Positions 27,134 to 36,310 of a DNA stretch of 64,000 bases are shown piece by piece. Where the stretch lies: positions 96,690 to 160,689 of the forward strand of contig JACKPZ010000010.1 in assembly GCA_024233135.1 (NCBI GenBank). The letters are read 5' to 3'. Numbering within the stretch: position 1 is the stretch's first letter; each line of letters starts with the position of its first letter. The notes beneath the pieces are model-generated. The model was given only the letters and a program-made list of their open reading frames with translations. It had not been told where the DNA came from and did no database searches. The position numbers and the translations under genes are program-made. The stretch is from Akkermansiaceae bacterium. Its GTDB lineage: Bacteria > Verrucomicrobiota > Verrucomicrobiia > Verrucomicrobiales > Akkermansiaceae.

Positions 27134-27760
27134 ATGTTCCAGACCATCGAGCACCCGTTGATCGACGACGAACTGACGCGACTGCGCTGCCCGGCCTGCG
27201 GATCCGCGGAATTCCGGCAACGGGTGCGGCGGATCGCCTCGTTGATGGTGCCCGCGGTGACGGCGGACCTGGCGACGGACGTGGTCTCCTGCGAGACGCC
27301 TCTGGAGATCACTTCCGGGAAACGCCTGCGCCGGAGGATCCTGTTGGTGCCGGTGCTGCGCGCGGGCCTCGGGTTTCTCGATGGTTTCCTCGACCTCATC
27401 CCGGGCGCGGCCGTCGCCCACATCGGGCTGGCCCGCAACGAGCGCACGCTCCAGCCGGAGCCCTACTACATGAAACATCCGCCGGTGCTCAAAGGACGGG
27501 ACGTCATCGTGCTCGACCCGATGCTGGCCACCGGCGGCTCCGCGGTGGAGGCGCTGCGGCGTTTGCGTGACGCGGGCGCCGACTCGCTTCGTTTCGCCTC
27601 GCTGGTGGCCGCTCCGGAAGGCGTGGCGGAGATCGAGACCGCCTTTCCGGAAGTGCCGGTGTTTTCCGCCGCGCTCGACCGTTGCCTCAACGAGAAGGGC
27701 TACATCCTGCCCGGCCTCGGAGATGCCGGCGACCGCTTGTTCGGCACCTTCGACGACTGA
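27134..27760 (+). CDS. upp: Uracil phosphoribosyltransferase
   Basis: A 208-residue enzyme of pyrimidine salvage that makes UMP from uracil and PRPP in the cytosol. Family features seen: N-terminal IEHPLIDDELTRLR, ATADLAT-type segment VTADLATDVV, LVPVLRAGLGFLDGF, the PRPP loop VLDPMLATGGSA and the C-terminal uracil-binding GYILPGLGDAGDRLFGT. The length is normal. An oddity is a CPAC pair (residues about 19-22) where the family normally has no cysteines. Its start follows the regulator's stop by one base, implying cotranscription. Confidence 0.93.
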   Translation: MFQTIEHPLIDDELTRLRCPACGSAEFRQRVRRIASLMVPAVTADLATDVVSCETPLEITSGKRLRRRILLVPVLRAGLGFLDGFLDLIPGAAVAHIGLARNERTLQPEPYYMKHPPVLKGRDVIVLDPMLATGGSAVEALRRLRDAGADSLRFASLVAAPEGVAEIETAFPEVPVFSAALDRCLNEKGYILPGLGDAGDRLFGTFDD

Positions 27761-27832
27761 AACCGGCGACCGGGCGGAGTCCGCATCCGTGCTGGCCATG
27801 ACGCGGGGAAGGAACCAGACTCCGCGAGTCCC

Positions 27833-30400
27833 ATGAAGCCGCCGCCGATTCTCCTGCTGTTCGCCGTCGCGGCGCTGGCATGCCCGCGTGGCGGCGCGGC
27901 GACGGACCCGCGGACCACACTCGGCGACGAGGCGCTTGCCGCCGGCCTCTGGGATGTGGCCGCCTCGCACTACGACGAGCGGCTGAAGGACCCGGAACTC
28001 GCGCCCGCCGAGCGTGCCGGACTGCTGGTGAAGATCGCGGAAACCCGCGTGCGCGCCGAACAACCCGCGGATGCGCTGGCGCTGCTAGATCAATCGGCCG
28101 CCAAGGACGCCCCCGGCGCGGAATTCTGGCGCGCGCAAGCAGTCGCCGGGACGGGCCGCTATTCCGAAGCGGTCGAGCTTTTCGGCAAGGTGCTGGAAAA
28201 CAAGGACGCTCCGCACCGCGCCTCCGCCGCCTTCACCCGCGCGAACCTGCTGCTCGCACTGGATCGTCCGGAGGAGGCTCTGACGACGCTTTCCCAAATC
28301 ACCGGCGGGGCGGACGCCGCTTCCGCCCCGGAAGCCCGCCTTCGCAGCGTGGCCATCCTTCTCGATCTTCAGCGCCCGGACGAAGCCCGCGCCATGATGC
28401 CGGAGATTCCGGAGGATGAAACCGCCCTTCGTTCCTTCGCCACCCTGCTGGAAGCCCGGCTCCAGGCGGCGGAGGGTCACCCCGAAGCCGCGGCGGTTCT
28501 CTATCAGTCGCTGCTCGAAAACCCCACCGGCCAAACGTTGCGCCGCCACCATCTCGCGGTGCTCGGGCTGGCGGATGCGACCGCCGCGCTCGGCGACCCC
28601 GCGGCCGCCACCAACGTGCTGCTTTCCTTCCTCCAGAAACACAGCGACCAACCGTTGCCGCTGCTGGCCGGCTTCTTCGAGCGCATCGTCGCGTGGATGC
28701 CGGAGCAACCGGCACCGAACGATCCGATCCTCGCACGACTCACGGAATGGGTGCCCGCGTTCGTCCCGCCGGCCACCGGCTTGATCGCCACGTATGGAAA
28801 CGGCGCGCTCGGCGCGTGGCCAGGAGACAGCAAGGCCGGAGAACTCGCGGCTCACTCGATCTATGCCATCGCAATCGCGAAGTCCCGCATCGGAACACCC
28901 GAGGACCGCGCCGCGGCATACCGCCTGCTCGAACGGCTGAGGCTGCAGTTTCCCTCCCACCCGCTCGCCGGGCGCGCGCTCTATCAAGAGGCGGTGATGG
29001 CCATGGAAGATGGCGATTCCGCACGCGCCGCCGCCATTCTCGCATCGTTGCAGGAATTCGCCTCCTCACCCGGTTTGCGCGGCCGAGCGGCGTTTCTCGA
29101 CGCCATCCGGTCCTACCGGCAGGGCGATCTCGCCGCCGCGCGCGAATGGTTCACAAAAGCGGCGGGTGACCTTACCGGCGACGACGCCGCCAGCGCGCGC
29201 TTCAACTCGGCGATCTCCGCGTTCGAGAGCGACGGGCAGGCCTCGCTGACGATCGCCCAGGAGGACGCGGAGTCCCCCGCCCTGTCGGCGGACCTCTCGC
29301 TGGAGCGGGCGCTGACGCGCGAGGACCCCGCCGCCCGCCGCGAGGCGATCGAGGCGTTTCTCGGGAAACATCCCGGGCACCCGCGCGAAGCGGAGGCGAG
29401 GCTCGCCGCCGCCGAAGCCGCACTCGCAGGAACCGAACCCGACGTTTCCTACGCGACGGCCCAACTCGACACCATCGCCGAAAACCCCGCCGCGCTCGAA
29501 GCGCTGCCCGCGTCGAGGATCGAATGGGTGAAACTCCGCATCGCCGATTTGTCCAACGACCGCGATACGGCGATCGCCCTCGCCCGCTCGATGCTGGAAC
29601 GGGAACCCGCGCCGCCGGAAGCGCCCGAGGCCGCGTTCCTGTTAGGGCGCAACCTGTTCGAGGCCGGCGACTACAACGACGCCCGGCTCGTCGTCGAGAA
29701 ACTCGCCGCCTCGGACGAGGATCCGGCGCGCTCCCAGGCGGCGTGGTTGCTCGCCGCGCGCTCGGCCGCGCTGGTTCCCACACTGCAATCACAGCAGGAG
29801 GCGCTCGTGTTGTTCGACAAGGCGATCGAAACGGACGGCCCCGTCACCCCCGTCGCGCGGCTGGAGAAGGCGCGCTTGCTCATCGACATGAACCGGCTCA
29901 CCGAAGCCGAGGAGTTTCTCCGCCCGTGGTTCGAGGAACTGCCGGAAAAAGATCCGCTGCACCTGCCCGCGGGACTTCTGTTAGGCGAGGCGATCGGCCG
30001 CCAGGGAGGCTCCAGCCCGGACACGCTGGTCCGCTCGCTGGCCATCTACGACGAACTGCTTTCCGAAGTCGGGAAGTTCACCGCCATCTTCAACCGCCTC
30101 CAGTACGAACGCGGCCGCGCGCTCGAGATGCTGCCCGATCCGGAAGACCCGTCGAAGACCCGCGAGCGCGAGGCGTTCATCGCCTACTACTCGGTCCTGG
30201 AGACCGACGGACCGCCCGCCGAGTGGCACTATTTCGAATCCTGCGGATTCAAGGCGCTCTCACTCCTTGAAAAGACCGGCCGCTGGCCCGCCGCGGTGGC
30301 CTGCGCCCGGAAGATCGCCTCGTTCCACGGCCCCCGCGCCGAGGAGGCAGCCAAACGCGCCGACGATCTCCAGCTCAAATACATGATCTGGGAAGACTAG
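27833..30400 (+). CDS. Exported tetratricopeptide-repeat protein
   Basis: An 855-residue protein with a signal peptide (residues 1-22, LALAC-like end before PRGGAA). The rest is almost wholly alpha-helical with Ala/Leu/Glu-rich degenerate TPR units, for example EFWRAQAVAGTGRYSEAVEL, AAFTRANLLLALDRPEEAL and AAFLLGRNLFEAGDYNDARL. Such proteins act as protein-interaction scaffolds in the periplasm or outer membrane. No enzymatic domain is visible. The gene is 72 bp from upp on the same strand and precedes dapB. Function cannot be specified further. Confidence 0.75.
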   Translation: MKPPPILLLFAVAALACPRGGAATDPRTTLGDEALAAGLWDVAASHYDERLKDPELAPAERAGLLVKIAETRVRAEQPADALALLDQSAAKDAPGAEFWRAQAVAGTGRYSEAVELFGKVLENKDAPHRASAAFTRANLLLALDRPEEALTTLSQITGGADAASAPEARLRSVAILLDLQRPDEARAMMPEIPEDETALRSFATLLEARLQAAEGHPEAAAVLYQSLLENPTGQTLRRHHLAVLGLADATAALGDPAAATNVLLSFLQKHSDQPLPLLAGFFERIVAWMPEQPAPNDPILARLTEWVPAFVPPATGLIATYGNGALGAWPGDSKAGELAAHSIYAIAIAKSRIGTPEDRAAAYRLLERLRLQFPSHPLAGRALYQEAVMAMEDGDSARAAAILASLQEFASSPGLRGRAAFLDAIRSYRQGDLAAAREWFTKAAGDLTGDDAASARFNSAISAFESDGQASLTIAQEDAESPALSADLSLERALTREDPAARREAIEAFLGKHPGHPREAEARLAAAEAALAGTEPDVSYATAQLDTIAENPAALEALPASRIEWVKLRIADLSNDRDTAIALARSMLEREPAPPEAPEAAFLLGRNLFEAGDYNDARLVVEKLAASDEDPARSQAAWLLAARSAALVPTLQSQQEALVLFDKAIETDGPVTPVARLEKARLLIDMNRLTEAEEFLRPWFEELPEKDPLHLPAGLLLGEAIGRQGGSSPDTLVRSLAIYDELLSEVGKFTAIFNRLQYERGRALEMLPDPEDPSKTREREAFIAYYSVLETDGPPAEWHYFESCGFKALSLLEKTGRWPAAVACARKIASFHGPRAEEAAKRADDLQLKYMIWED

Positions 30401-30421
30401 GAGGTAGATGCTGGGAAACTG

Positions 30422-30444
30422 AAAATCTGAGACACTGAGATTTT
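30422..30444 (+). promoter_or_regulatory. Hairpin immediately upstream of dapB
   Basis: AAAATCT and AGATTTT pair around a 9-base loop, ending 7 bp before the dapB ATG at 30452. The position would let the structure affect ribosome access, and the T-run in its 3' arm could also give weak termination after the TPR gene. A TTG at 30443 is in frame but lies inside the hairpin, which favours the ATG. Confidence 0.35.
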
Positions 30445-30451
30445 GAAAGAT

Positions 30452-31189
30452 ATGCTCGAACTATTGATCACAGGAAAATCCGGACGGATGGGCCAGGCCC
30501 TGCTGCAGGCCGCCGAGGACAACCCCGAAACCACCGTTGCCGCCACCCACGACGTGGGCGCGGACCTCGACGCCGCGATGTCGGAGGCGAAGTGCGCCAT
30601 CGACTTCACCGTGCACTCGTTCACCGGCTCGGTGTTGGATAGCGCGCTCAAACACGACACCTCGCTGGTGATCGGCACCACCGGCCACAGCGACGAGGAG
30701 CGCGCCGCCATCGTCGAGGCATCGAAGACCCTGCCCATCGTCTTCGCCTCGAACTACTCGGTGGGCGTCAACACCCTCTTCTGGCTCACCCGCAAGGCGG
30801 CCCGCATCCTCACCCAGGACCGCTTCGACATCGAGGTGGTCGAGATGCACCACCGCCACAAGATCGACTCGCCGTCCGGCACCGCCCGCACGCTGCTCGA
30901 GATTCTCAACGAGGAAACCGGCACCTCCTATCAGGACGACGTCACCCACGGGCGATTCGGAAACATCGGACCGCGCCCCGCCCGCGAGATCGGCATGCAC
31001 ACGCTCCGCGGCGGCGACGTCGTCGGTGACCACACCGTGGTGTTCGCGGCCGATGGCGAGCGCGTCGAACTCGCCCACAAGGCGTCCTCGCGCATGACCT
31101 TCGCGGCCGGCGCGGTGCGCGCCGCCGTCTGGCTGCGGGACAAGCCGCCGGGCCTCTACGACATGCAGGACGTGCTCGGCCTCAAGTGA
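30452..31189 (+). CDS. dapB: 4-hydroxy-tetrahydrodipicolinate reductase
   Basis: A 245-residue cytosolic enzyme of lysine and diaminopimelate synthesis; it reduces the DapA product with NAD(P)H. The N-terminal Rossmann motif GKSGRMGQ, the GTTGHSDEE segment and the signature EMHHRHKIDSPSGTA (substrate-binding and catalytic His/Lys) are present. The length is typical. It is isolated from other dap genes. The start is ATG 30452 rather than TTG 30443, because the family begins directly at the first beta strand. Confidence 0.93.
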   Translation: MLELLITGKSGRMGQALLQAAEDNPETTVAATHDVGADLDAAMSEAKCAIDFTVHSFTGSVLDSALKHDTSLVIGTTGHSDEERAAIVEASKTLPIVFASNYSVGVNTLFWLTRKAARILTQDRFDIEVVEMHHRHKIDSPSGTARTLLEILNEETGTSYQDDVTHGRFGNIGPRPAREIGMHTLRGGDVVGDHTVVFAADGERVELAHKASSRMTFAAGAVRAAVWLRDKPPGLYDMQDVLGLK

Positions 31190-31232
31190 TCTCGACAAGC
31201 CACCTGTTTTCCTCCCACATCGCGCCGTTGCC

Positions 31233-32789
31233 ATGATGCGCCCCATCTCCGTCTTCTGCCTCGCCCTGCTCGCCGCCGCCTGCAAACAACCGCCATCGTC
31301 CCCTCCGGTGCTCGATGACGAGCCGGCCGAAGCCGCGGGCACCGCCAGCGCCGCGGAACTCCCGCCGCCGGTCCCCGCCCGTGACGTGGTCGACTCGGTC
31401 GTGCGGGTGAACTCCACCCGGCAGGAGTGGAACGCATGGCAGCCGTGGGAGAAAACCCCGCCGAACCAGCGCCGCGCGCTCGCCGCCATCACTGGAGAGC
31501 GCCGCGTGCTCACCACCGCGGAAATGGTGGCGGACGCCACTTACCTCGAATTCGAATCGCCCGACGGCACGCGCTTCTGCCCGGCGAAGGTGGCCGTGGT
31601 CGACTACGAGGCGAACCTCGCCCTGCTCGAACCCGCGCCGGGCACCGATGCCGACGCGTTTTTCGAAGGCACCACCCCGCTGGAGATCGCCGAACCGCCG
31701 GCGCTCGGCGAGAAACTCGACATCATCCAGATCGAGGACAACGGCCTGCCGCTGCGCACGGCCGGCATCGTCCAGTCGGTCGACGTCAGTTCGAGTTTCC
31801 TGCCGGAGCACAGTTTCCTCAGCTACCGGGTGAAGGCCTCGATGCAGAGCGCGGCGAGCAGTTATTCGCTGCCGGCGCTCCGCGATGACAAGTTTGCCGG
31901 ACTGCTGCTCAGCTACAACTCGAAGGACCAGCTCTGCGAGGTGGGCGGCACGGAGATCGTGCGCCGGTTCCTCACCGACGCCGCGGATGGAAACCATGAA
32001 GGGTTTCCCAGTCTCGGAGTCGCCGTCGCCCGCACCGAAGACCCCTCGTTCCGCTCGTGGCTCAAGCTCGCCGACGATCAGGGCGGACTCTACGTCAGCA
32101 GCGTCCGCCCCAACGGCGCGGCCGAAGCGGCGGGCCTGAAGAAAGGCGACGTGCTGCTGGAAGTCGACGGCATGAAGATCGACCGCCGCGGCTACTACGA
32201 CCATCCGGTCTACGGGAACCTCTTCTGGGGCCACCTGATCCGCGGTTCCAAGTCGCCCGGTGAGGAAGTGCGTCTCCGCATCCTGCGCGACGGCGAGGCC
32301 AGCGACCTGATGGCCACGCTCTCCCGCCCTTCCGCGGACGACCGGATCGTGCCCGACCACCGGTTCGACAAGGCGCCGAACTACCTCGTCAAGGGCGGCC
32401 TCATCTTCCAGGAACTCTCGCGCCCGCTGCTCGAAGCCTTCGGCGACGAATGGCGGTCCCGCGCACCGCTCGACCTGCTGGACGCCTACGAAAACCCGGA
32501 GAAATTCGAGGACAAGGCGGACCGCGTGGTTTTCCTCAGCGGGGTGATCCCGACGCCGGCGACCATCGGATATGAACCGCTGCGCAACCTCATTGTCACC
32601 TCGGTGAACGGCAAGCCGGTGCGCGACATCGCCTCGCTCATTCAGGCCTTCGACAGCAACACCGATGAATTGCACGCCATCGAGTTCGCGTCGGAAAACC
32701 TCACCGTGCAACTCGACGACACCACCTCCACGATGGTGGACAGCCAACTCCTCCAGCGCGGCATCAACCGCCTGTCGAGGACCGATTGA
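31233..32789 (+). CDS. PDZ-domain lipoprotein with inactive trypsin-like fold
   Basis: A 518-residue product beginning with a lipoprotein signal (LALLAAAC, Cys at about residue 17). The region 45-255 resembles HtrA-type trypsin folds (RVLTTAEMVADATYLEFE, VAVVDYEANLALLEP), but the expected catalytic His, Asp and GNSGG Ser strings are absent. Two PDZ-like domains follow (about 256-365 with GLYVSSVRPNGAAEAAGLKKGD, and about 415-500). The protein is probably a non-catalytic binder of unfolded or terminal peptides at the cell envelope. It converges with lolD (8-bp gap). Confidence 0.75.
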   Translation: MMRPISVFCLALLAAACKQPPSSPPVLDDEPAEAAGTASAAELPPPVPARDVVDSVVRVNSTRQEWNAWQPWEKTPPNQRRALAAITGERRVLTTAEMVADATYLEFESPDGTRFCPAKVAVVDYEANLALLEPAPGTDADAFFEGTTPLEIAEPPALGEKLDIIQIEDNGLPLRTAGIVQSVDVSSSFLPEHSFLSYRVKASMQSAASSYSLPALRDDKFAGLLLSYNSKDQLCEVGGTEIVRRFLTDAADGNHEGFPSLGVAVARTEDPSFRSWLKLADDQGGLYVSSVRPNGAAEAAGLKKGDVLLEVDGMKIDRRGYYDHPVYGNLFWGHLIRGSKSPGEEVRLRILRDGEASDLMATLSRPSADDRIVPDHRFDKAPNYLVKGGLIFQELSRPLLEAFGDEWRSRAPLDLLDAYENPEKFEDKADRVVFLSGVIPTPATIGYEPLRNLIVTSVNGKPVRDIASLIQAFDSNTDELHAIEFASENLTVQLDDTTSTMVDSQLLQRGINRLSRTD

Positions 32790-32797
32790 GCGGCCCG

Positions 32798-33469
32798 TCA
32801 GCCGGTGTGGATCGCACCGTCGCGGATGACGAGCGTGCGGTCGCCGCGTTCCGCGAGAGCGGGATCGTGGGTGACGACGACGAGCGTCACGCCGTGTTCC
32901 GTGGCGAGGTCCATCAGGATGTTCATCACATCGCCGCTGTTGCGCGAGTCGAGGTTGCCCGTCGGCTCGTCGGCAAAGAGCACCTTCGGCTCGTTGACGA
33001 TCGCCCGCGCGATGGCCACGCGCTGTTGCTCGCCGCCGGACAACTCGGCGGGCAGGTGATCCGCACGGTCCGCCAGGCCCACACGCTCGAGCGCCTTCAT
33101 CGCCAGAACGCTTGAATCGTGACCCGCGATCGCACCCGGAACCGCCACGTTTTCCAACGCGGTGAGTTCCGGCAGCAAGTGGAAGTTTTGAAACACGTAG
33201 CCGATCTCGCGGTTGCGGAAGGCCGCCTGCTCCTTGCGGCCCATCGCGTAAAGATCCTTGCCGTGGATGCGCACCGAGCCCTTTTCCGGTCGTTCGAGCC
33301 CCGCCAGCGTGTAAAGCAAGGTCGTCTTGCCCGCGCCGCTCGGACCACACAGGAACACCCGCTCGCCCGCCTCGATGTGCAGGTCGATGCCCTGCAGCAC
33401 CTCGATCGACTTGCGCCCGATCCGGTAGCCGCGGTGCAGGTCCGCTGTTTCGATCATCACCTCTGGCAT
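32798..33469 (-). CDS. lolD: LolD-type ABC transporter ATP-binding protein
   Basis: A 223-residue ATPase of the LolCDE/MacB family: Walker A GPSGAGKTT, Q-loop YVFQNFHLLPELTALENV, signature LSGGEQQRVAIARA, Walker B VLFADEPTGNLD, H-loop VVVTHD. LolD drives release of outer-membrane lipoproteins from the inner membrane together with LolC/E; no permease gene is adjacent here. The sequence alone cannot separate LolD from other small MacB-type ATPases, but the FQNFHLLPELTALENV string favours LolD. Confidence 0.85.
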   Translation of the reverse strand: MPEVMIETADLHRGYRIGRKSIEVLQGIDLHIEAGERVFLCGPSGAGKTTLLYTLAGLERPEKGSVRIHGKDLYAMGRKEQAAFRNREIGYVFQNFHLLPELTALENVAVPGAIAGHDSSVLAMKALERVGLADRADHLPAELSGGEQQRVAIARAIVNEPKVLFADEPTGNLDSRNSGDVMNILMDLATEHGVTLVVVTHDPALAERGDRTLVIRDGAIHTG

Positions 33470-33512
33470 GTCGGGAGGCTGTGGCGAAACACTGCGGGCG
33501 ACAAGTTGTGTT

Positions 33513-33770
33513 TCATGACTTTCGGAAACGCCGGGCCAGCTCCGCCAGAAAGACCGAAATCAGGATGAAGAACACCCCCACCCCGCGCGAGGTGGAATCC
33601 TCGTAGCGGAAGTTGACCGGGTGTCGCGCCCGCCTTCCGAGCCCGCCAGGCGAATCGAAACCCACCGGCCAGATCGTCAGCACCAAACCGGTCGCGAACA
33701 CCACGAGGGCCGCGATCACCAGCACACGGAAGCCGAAACGGTCGTCCGCTTTCTTGCATCGATGTTTCAT
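33513..33770 (-). CDS. Small two-helix membrane protein
   Basis: ATG 33770 gives 85 residues with two hydrophobic segments (about residues 13-34, VLVIAALVVFATGLVLTIW, and 62-78, GVGVFFILISVFLAEL), separated by a polar Gly/Arg-rich loop and flanked by basic residues. No family is recognised. It lies upstream of lolD on the same strand (43 bp gap), so the two may be cotranscribed. The frame is open further upstream, but the extra sequence looks non-coding. Confidence 0.5.
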   Translation of the reverse strand: MKHRCKKADDRFGFRVLVIAALVVFATGLVLTIWPVGFDSPGGLGRRARHPVNFRYEDSTSRGVGVFFILISVFLAELARRFRKS

Positions 33771-33926
33771 CCGTTTGGATGCGGGAAGGGTCCGGATCCG
33801 TTGCCGAACCCTCCGACACGCCAATAGATTTCCGAAAAGCGTCCCGACGGGCAAGCGGCGAGTGCCGGGTGTTTGAAACCACCGTTCCGCGAACTTCCCT
33901 CCCCACATTGACAGGAGGCGCCGGAT

Positions 33927-34580
33927 TTGACGATGTTAGGCGGTATGAGCGCGGAAGTTGTCACCCGCCGTCCGTTGAAATCGAGGGGCACCGATTGGGC
34001 GCGCCGTTTGTCGCGCCTCCTGCTGCGCGCCGGGCTGACGCCGAACGTGGTGTCGCTTCTGAGCATCGTGTTCGCCGCACTGGCGGCGGCGGCGATGCTC
34101 CGTGCTGTGGCCGTCCAGCCGTCCTGGCCATGGTGGCTTGCCGCCGCGGCGGGTGTGCAGCTCCGCCTGCTCTGCAACCTGATGGACGGCATGCTCGCGG
34201 TGGAAGGCGGCCTGAAATCGGCGACCGGCGAGTTGTTCAACGAGTTTCCCGACCGCATCGGCGACATGCTCATCTTCGTGGCGCTCGGATTCGCGGGCGG
34301 CTCGGAGTTTTCCATCCACCTCGGCTGGGCCGCCGCCTGCGGAGCCATCGCCACCGCCTACATCCGTGCGACGGGCGCCTATCTCACCGGGCATCACGAT
34401 TTCCGCGGGCCGATGGCGAAACCCCACCGCATGGCGGCGGTGACCGCGGTCTGCCTCGGCATGTGCTTCTTCAACCGGCTGCCGCTCCCCACGTGGGGGC
34501 TCGGCATCATTCTGACCGGCATCGCGGTCACCTGCGTGCGCCGGATTCATTTTCTAGCAAAAACTCTCAACCGATCATGA
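33927..34580 (+). CDS. ynbA: CDP-alcohol phosphatidyltransferase (YnbA-like)
   Basis: A 217-residue integral membrane enzyme of the CDP-alcohol phosphatidyltransferase superfamily, which transfers a phosphatidyl group from CDP-diacylglycerol to an alcohol. The motif region reads NLMDGMLAVEGG and TGELFNEFPDRIGD. Relative to the canonical DxxDG...G...D...D pattern the first Asp is Asn and the third is Asn, a variation I associate with the YnbA branch. Five to six hydrophobic helices. Alternative starts exist at 33933 (ATG) and 33945. The stop overlaps the next gene's ATG (34577). It is the first gene of a ynbA-ynbC-ynbD-like operon; the acceptor alcohol is unknown. Confidence 0.82.
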   Translation: MTMLGGMSAEVVTRRPLKSRGTDWARRLSRLLLRAGLTPNVVSLLSIVFAALAAAAMLRAVAVQPSWPWWLAAAAGVQLRLLCNLMDGMLAVEGGLKSATGELFNEFPDRIGDMLIFVALGFAGGSEFSIHLGWAAACGAIATAYIRATGAYLTGHHDFRGPMAKPHRMAAVTAVCLGMCFFNRLPLPTWGLGIILTGIAVTCVRRIHFLAKTLNRS

Positions 34581-36310
34581 GCACTCGTCTGCAATTCCCC
34601 ACCGACGACGGCCTCGAGCTCCACTACAAAACATGGAACGTCGAGGGTTCCTCGCGCGCCCTCATTCTGCTCCACCGCGGACACGAACACGCGGACCGCT
34701 GGGACAGCGTGGTCCCGCAACTCGAAATGCCGGACACGGCGGTCTACGCATGGGAGGCCCGCGGCCACGGCCAGTCGCCCGGCGTACGCGGTCACGCGCC
34801 ATGTTTCATGCAATACGTGCGCGACCTCGACGCCTTCGTCCGCCACCTGCGCGCGGCCCACGGCCTGGTGCCGGAGAAAACCGTGGTCGTCGCCCACAGC
34901 GTCGGCGGCGTGGTCGCCGCGGCATGGGTGCATGATTTCGCGCCGCGCATCGCCGGCCTGGTGCTCGCCACTCCGGCTCTCGATGTGAACCTGGTGGTGC
35001 CCGGCGCGCTCACCGGCATCCGCATCATGGAGGACCTCCTGCCGGGCTCGACGATCAAGAGTTATGTCCGCGGCTCGTGGCTCACCCGGGACCCCGCCGC
35101 GCAGGCGGAATACGATGCGGACACCACGATCTCCAAAGACATCTCGGCGAAGATCCTCGTCGGCCTCTTCGACACCGGCAAACGGATCATCGGCGACGCC
35201 GCGGTGATGGACCGGCCGCTCCTCATGTTCGCCGCCGGCGCGGACAAGGTGGTGAAACGCGGCGCGATCGACGCGCTCTATCAGAACTACGGCTGCGAGG
35301 AGAAGGTGCTGCTCACCCTTCCGAAAGCCCGCCACGCGATCTTCCACGACCTGTGCCGCGACGAGGTGTGCGGGGCCATCCGGCGTTTCGCGGAACGTTG
35401 TTTCGCGGAATTCCGCCCGCCCTCGCTGACGGCGGATCTGTCGCACCCCGCGACCGACGCGGAATACGCCCGCCTGCGCAAACCGCTGCCTACCCCGTCC
35501 CTGCGCGGCGCCTCGTTTCTCGGGCAACGGATTCTGTTGGGAACCGCGGGACGCCTCAGCAAGGGCATCCGCATCGGTCATGCCACCGGCTTCGATTCGG
35601 GCGAATCGCTCGACCATGTCTATCAGAACGAGGCGCGAGGCAGCCTCGGCATCGGCAAACTGATCGACCGCGGTTACCTCGACGCCATCGGCTGGCGCGG
35701 CATCCGCCAGCGCAAGCGCTGTCTGGACGAAGCGCTTCGTTTCTCGCTCGCCCGCATCCGCGAAGCAGGGCTGCCGGCCGATCTGATGGACATCGCCGGC
35801 GGCGCGGGAAGGTATCTGCTCGACCTGCTGGAGGATCCGGAAACCGGTGACGACCTTCACGTTCTTTGCCGCGACTGGAGCCAGTCCGCGCTCGACACCG
35901 GACGCGGCGCCGCGATCGGCCGGGGGCTCTCGGCGCGCATCGATCACATGCGCGGCGACGCGTTTGACGAGGGCTCGCTCGCGAACGTGTCCCCCCGCCC
36001 TTCCGTCGCGGTGGTTTCGGGACTGTACGAGTTGTTTCCGGACAACGAGCGGGTCCGGCGCTCGTTGCGTGGATTGTTCCGGGCCCTGCCCCCCGGCGGA
36101 CGGCTCATCTACACCGGGCAACCGTGGCACCCGCAGGTCGAGATGATCGCCCGCACGCTCACCAACCGCGACGGCGAGTTCTGGGTCATGCGGCGGCGTC
36201 CGCAGGGCGAGATGGACACGCTCGTCGCCGACGCCGGCTTCACCAAGGAACGCCAGTGGACCGACGACTTCGGGATCTTCACCGTCACGGTCGCCACGCG
36301 TCCCGCATGA
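34577..36310 (+). CDS. ynbC: Bifunctional alpha/beta hydrolase / SAM-dependent methyltransferase (YnbC-like)
   Basis: ATG 34577 overlaps the previous stop by 4 bp and gives 577 residues, close to E. coli YnbC (about 585). The N-terminal half (1-275) is a serine-hydrolase fold of the monoacylglycerol-lipase type, with ALILLHRGHEHADRW and nucleophile S108 in VVAHSVGGV. The C-terminal half (about 360-577) is a class I methyltransferase with the SAM-binding DIAGGAGRY (405-413) and a late GGRLIYTGQP strand. This pairing in one chain is characteristic of YnbC. It presumably acts on the lipid or head group made by YnbA. Substrates are not known. Confidence 0.85.
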   Translation: MSTRLQFPTDDGLELHYKTWNVEGSSRALILLHRGHEHADRWDSVVPQLEMPDTAVYAWEARGHGQSPGVRGHAPCFMQYVRDLDAFVRHLRAAHGLVPEKTVVVAHSVGGVVAAAWVHDFAPRIAGLVLATPALDVNLVVPGALTGIRIMEDLLPGSTIKSYVRGSWLTRDPAAQAEYDADTTISKDISAKILVGLFDTGKRIIGDAAVMDRPLLMFAAGADKVVKRGAIDALYQNYGCEEKVLLTLPKARHAIFHDLCRDEVCGAIRRFAERCFAEFRPPSLTADLSHPATDAEYARLRKPLPTPSLRGASFLGQRILLGTAGRLSKGIRIGHATGFDSGESLDHVYQNEARGSLGIGKLIDRGYLDAIGWRGIRQRKRCLDEALRFSLARIREAGLPADLMDIAGGAGRYLLDLLEDPETGDDLHVLCRDWSQSALDTGRGAAIGRGLSARIDHMRGDAFDEGSLANVSPRPSVAVVSGLYELFPDNERVRRSLRGLFRALPPGGRLIYTGQPWHPQVEMIARTLTNRDGEFWVMRRRPQGEMDTLVADAGFTKERQWTDDFGIFTVTVATRPA

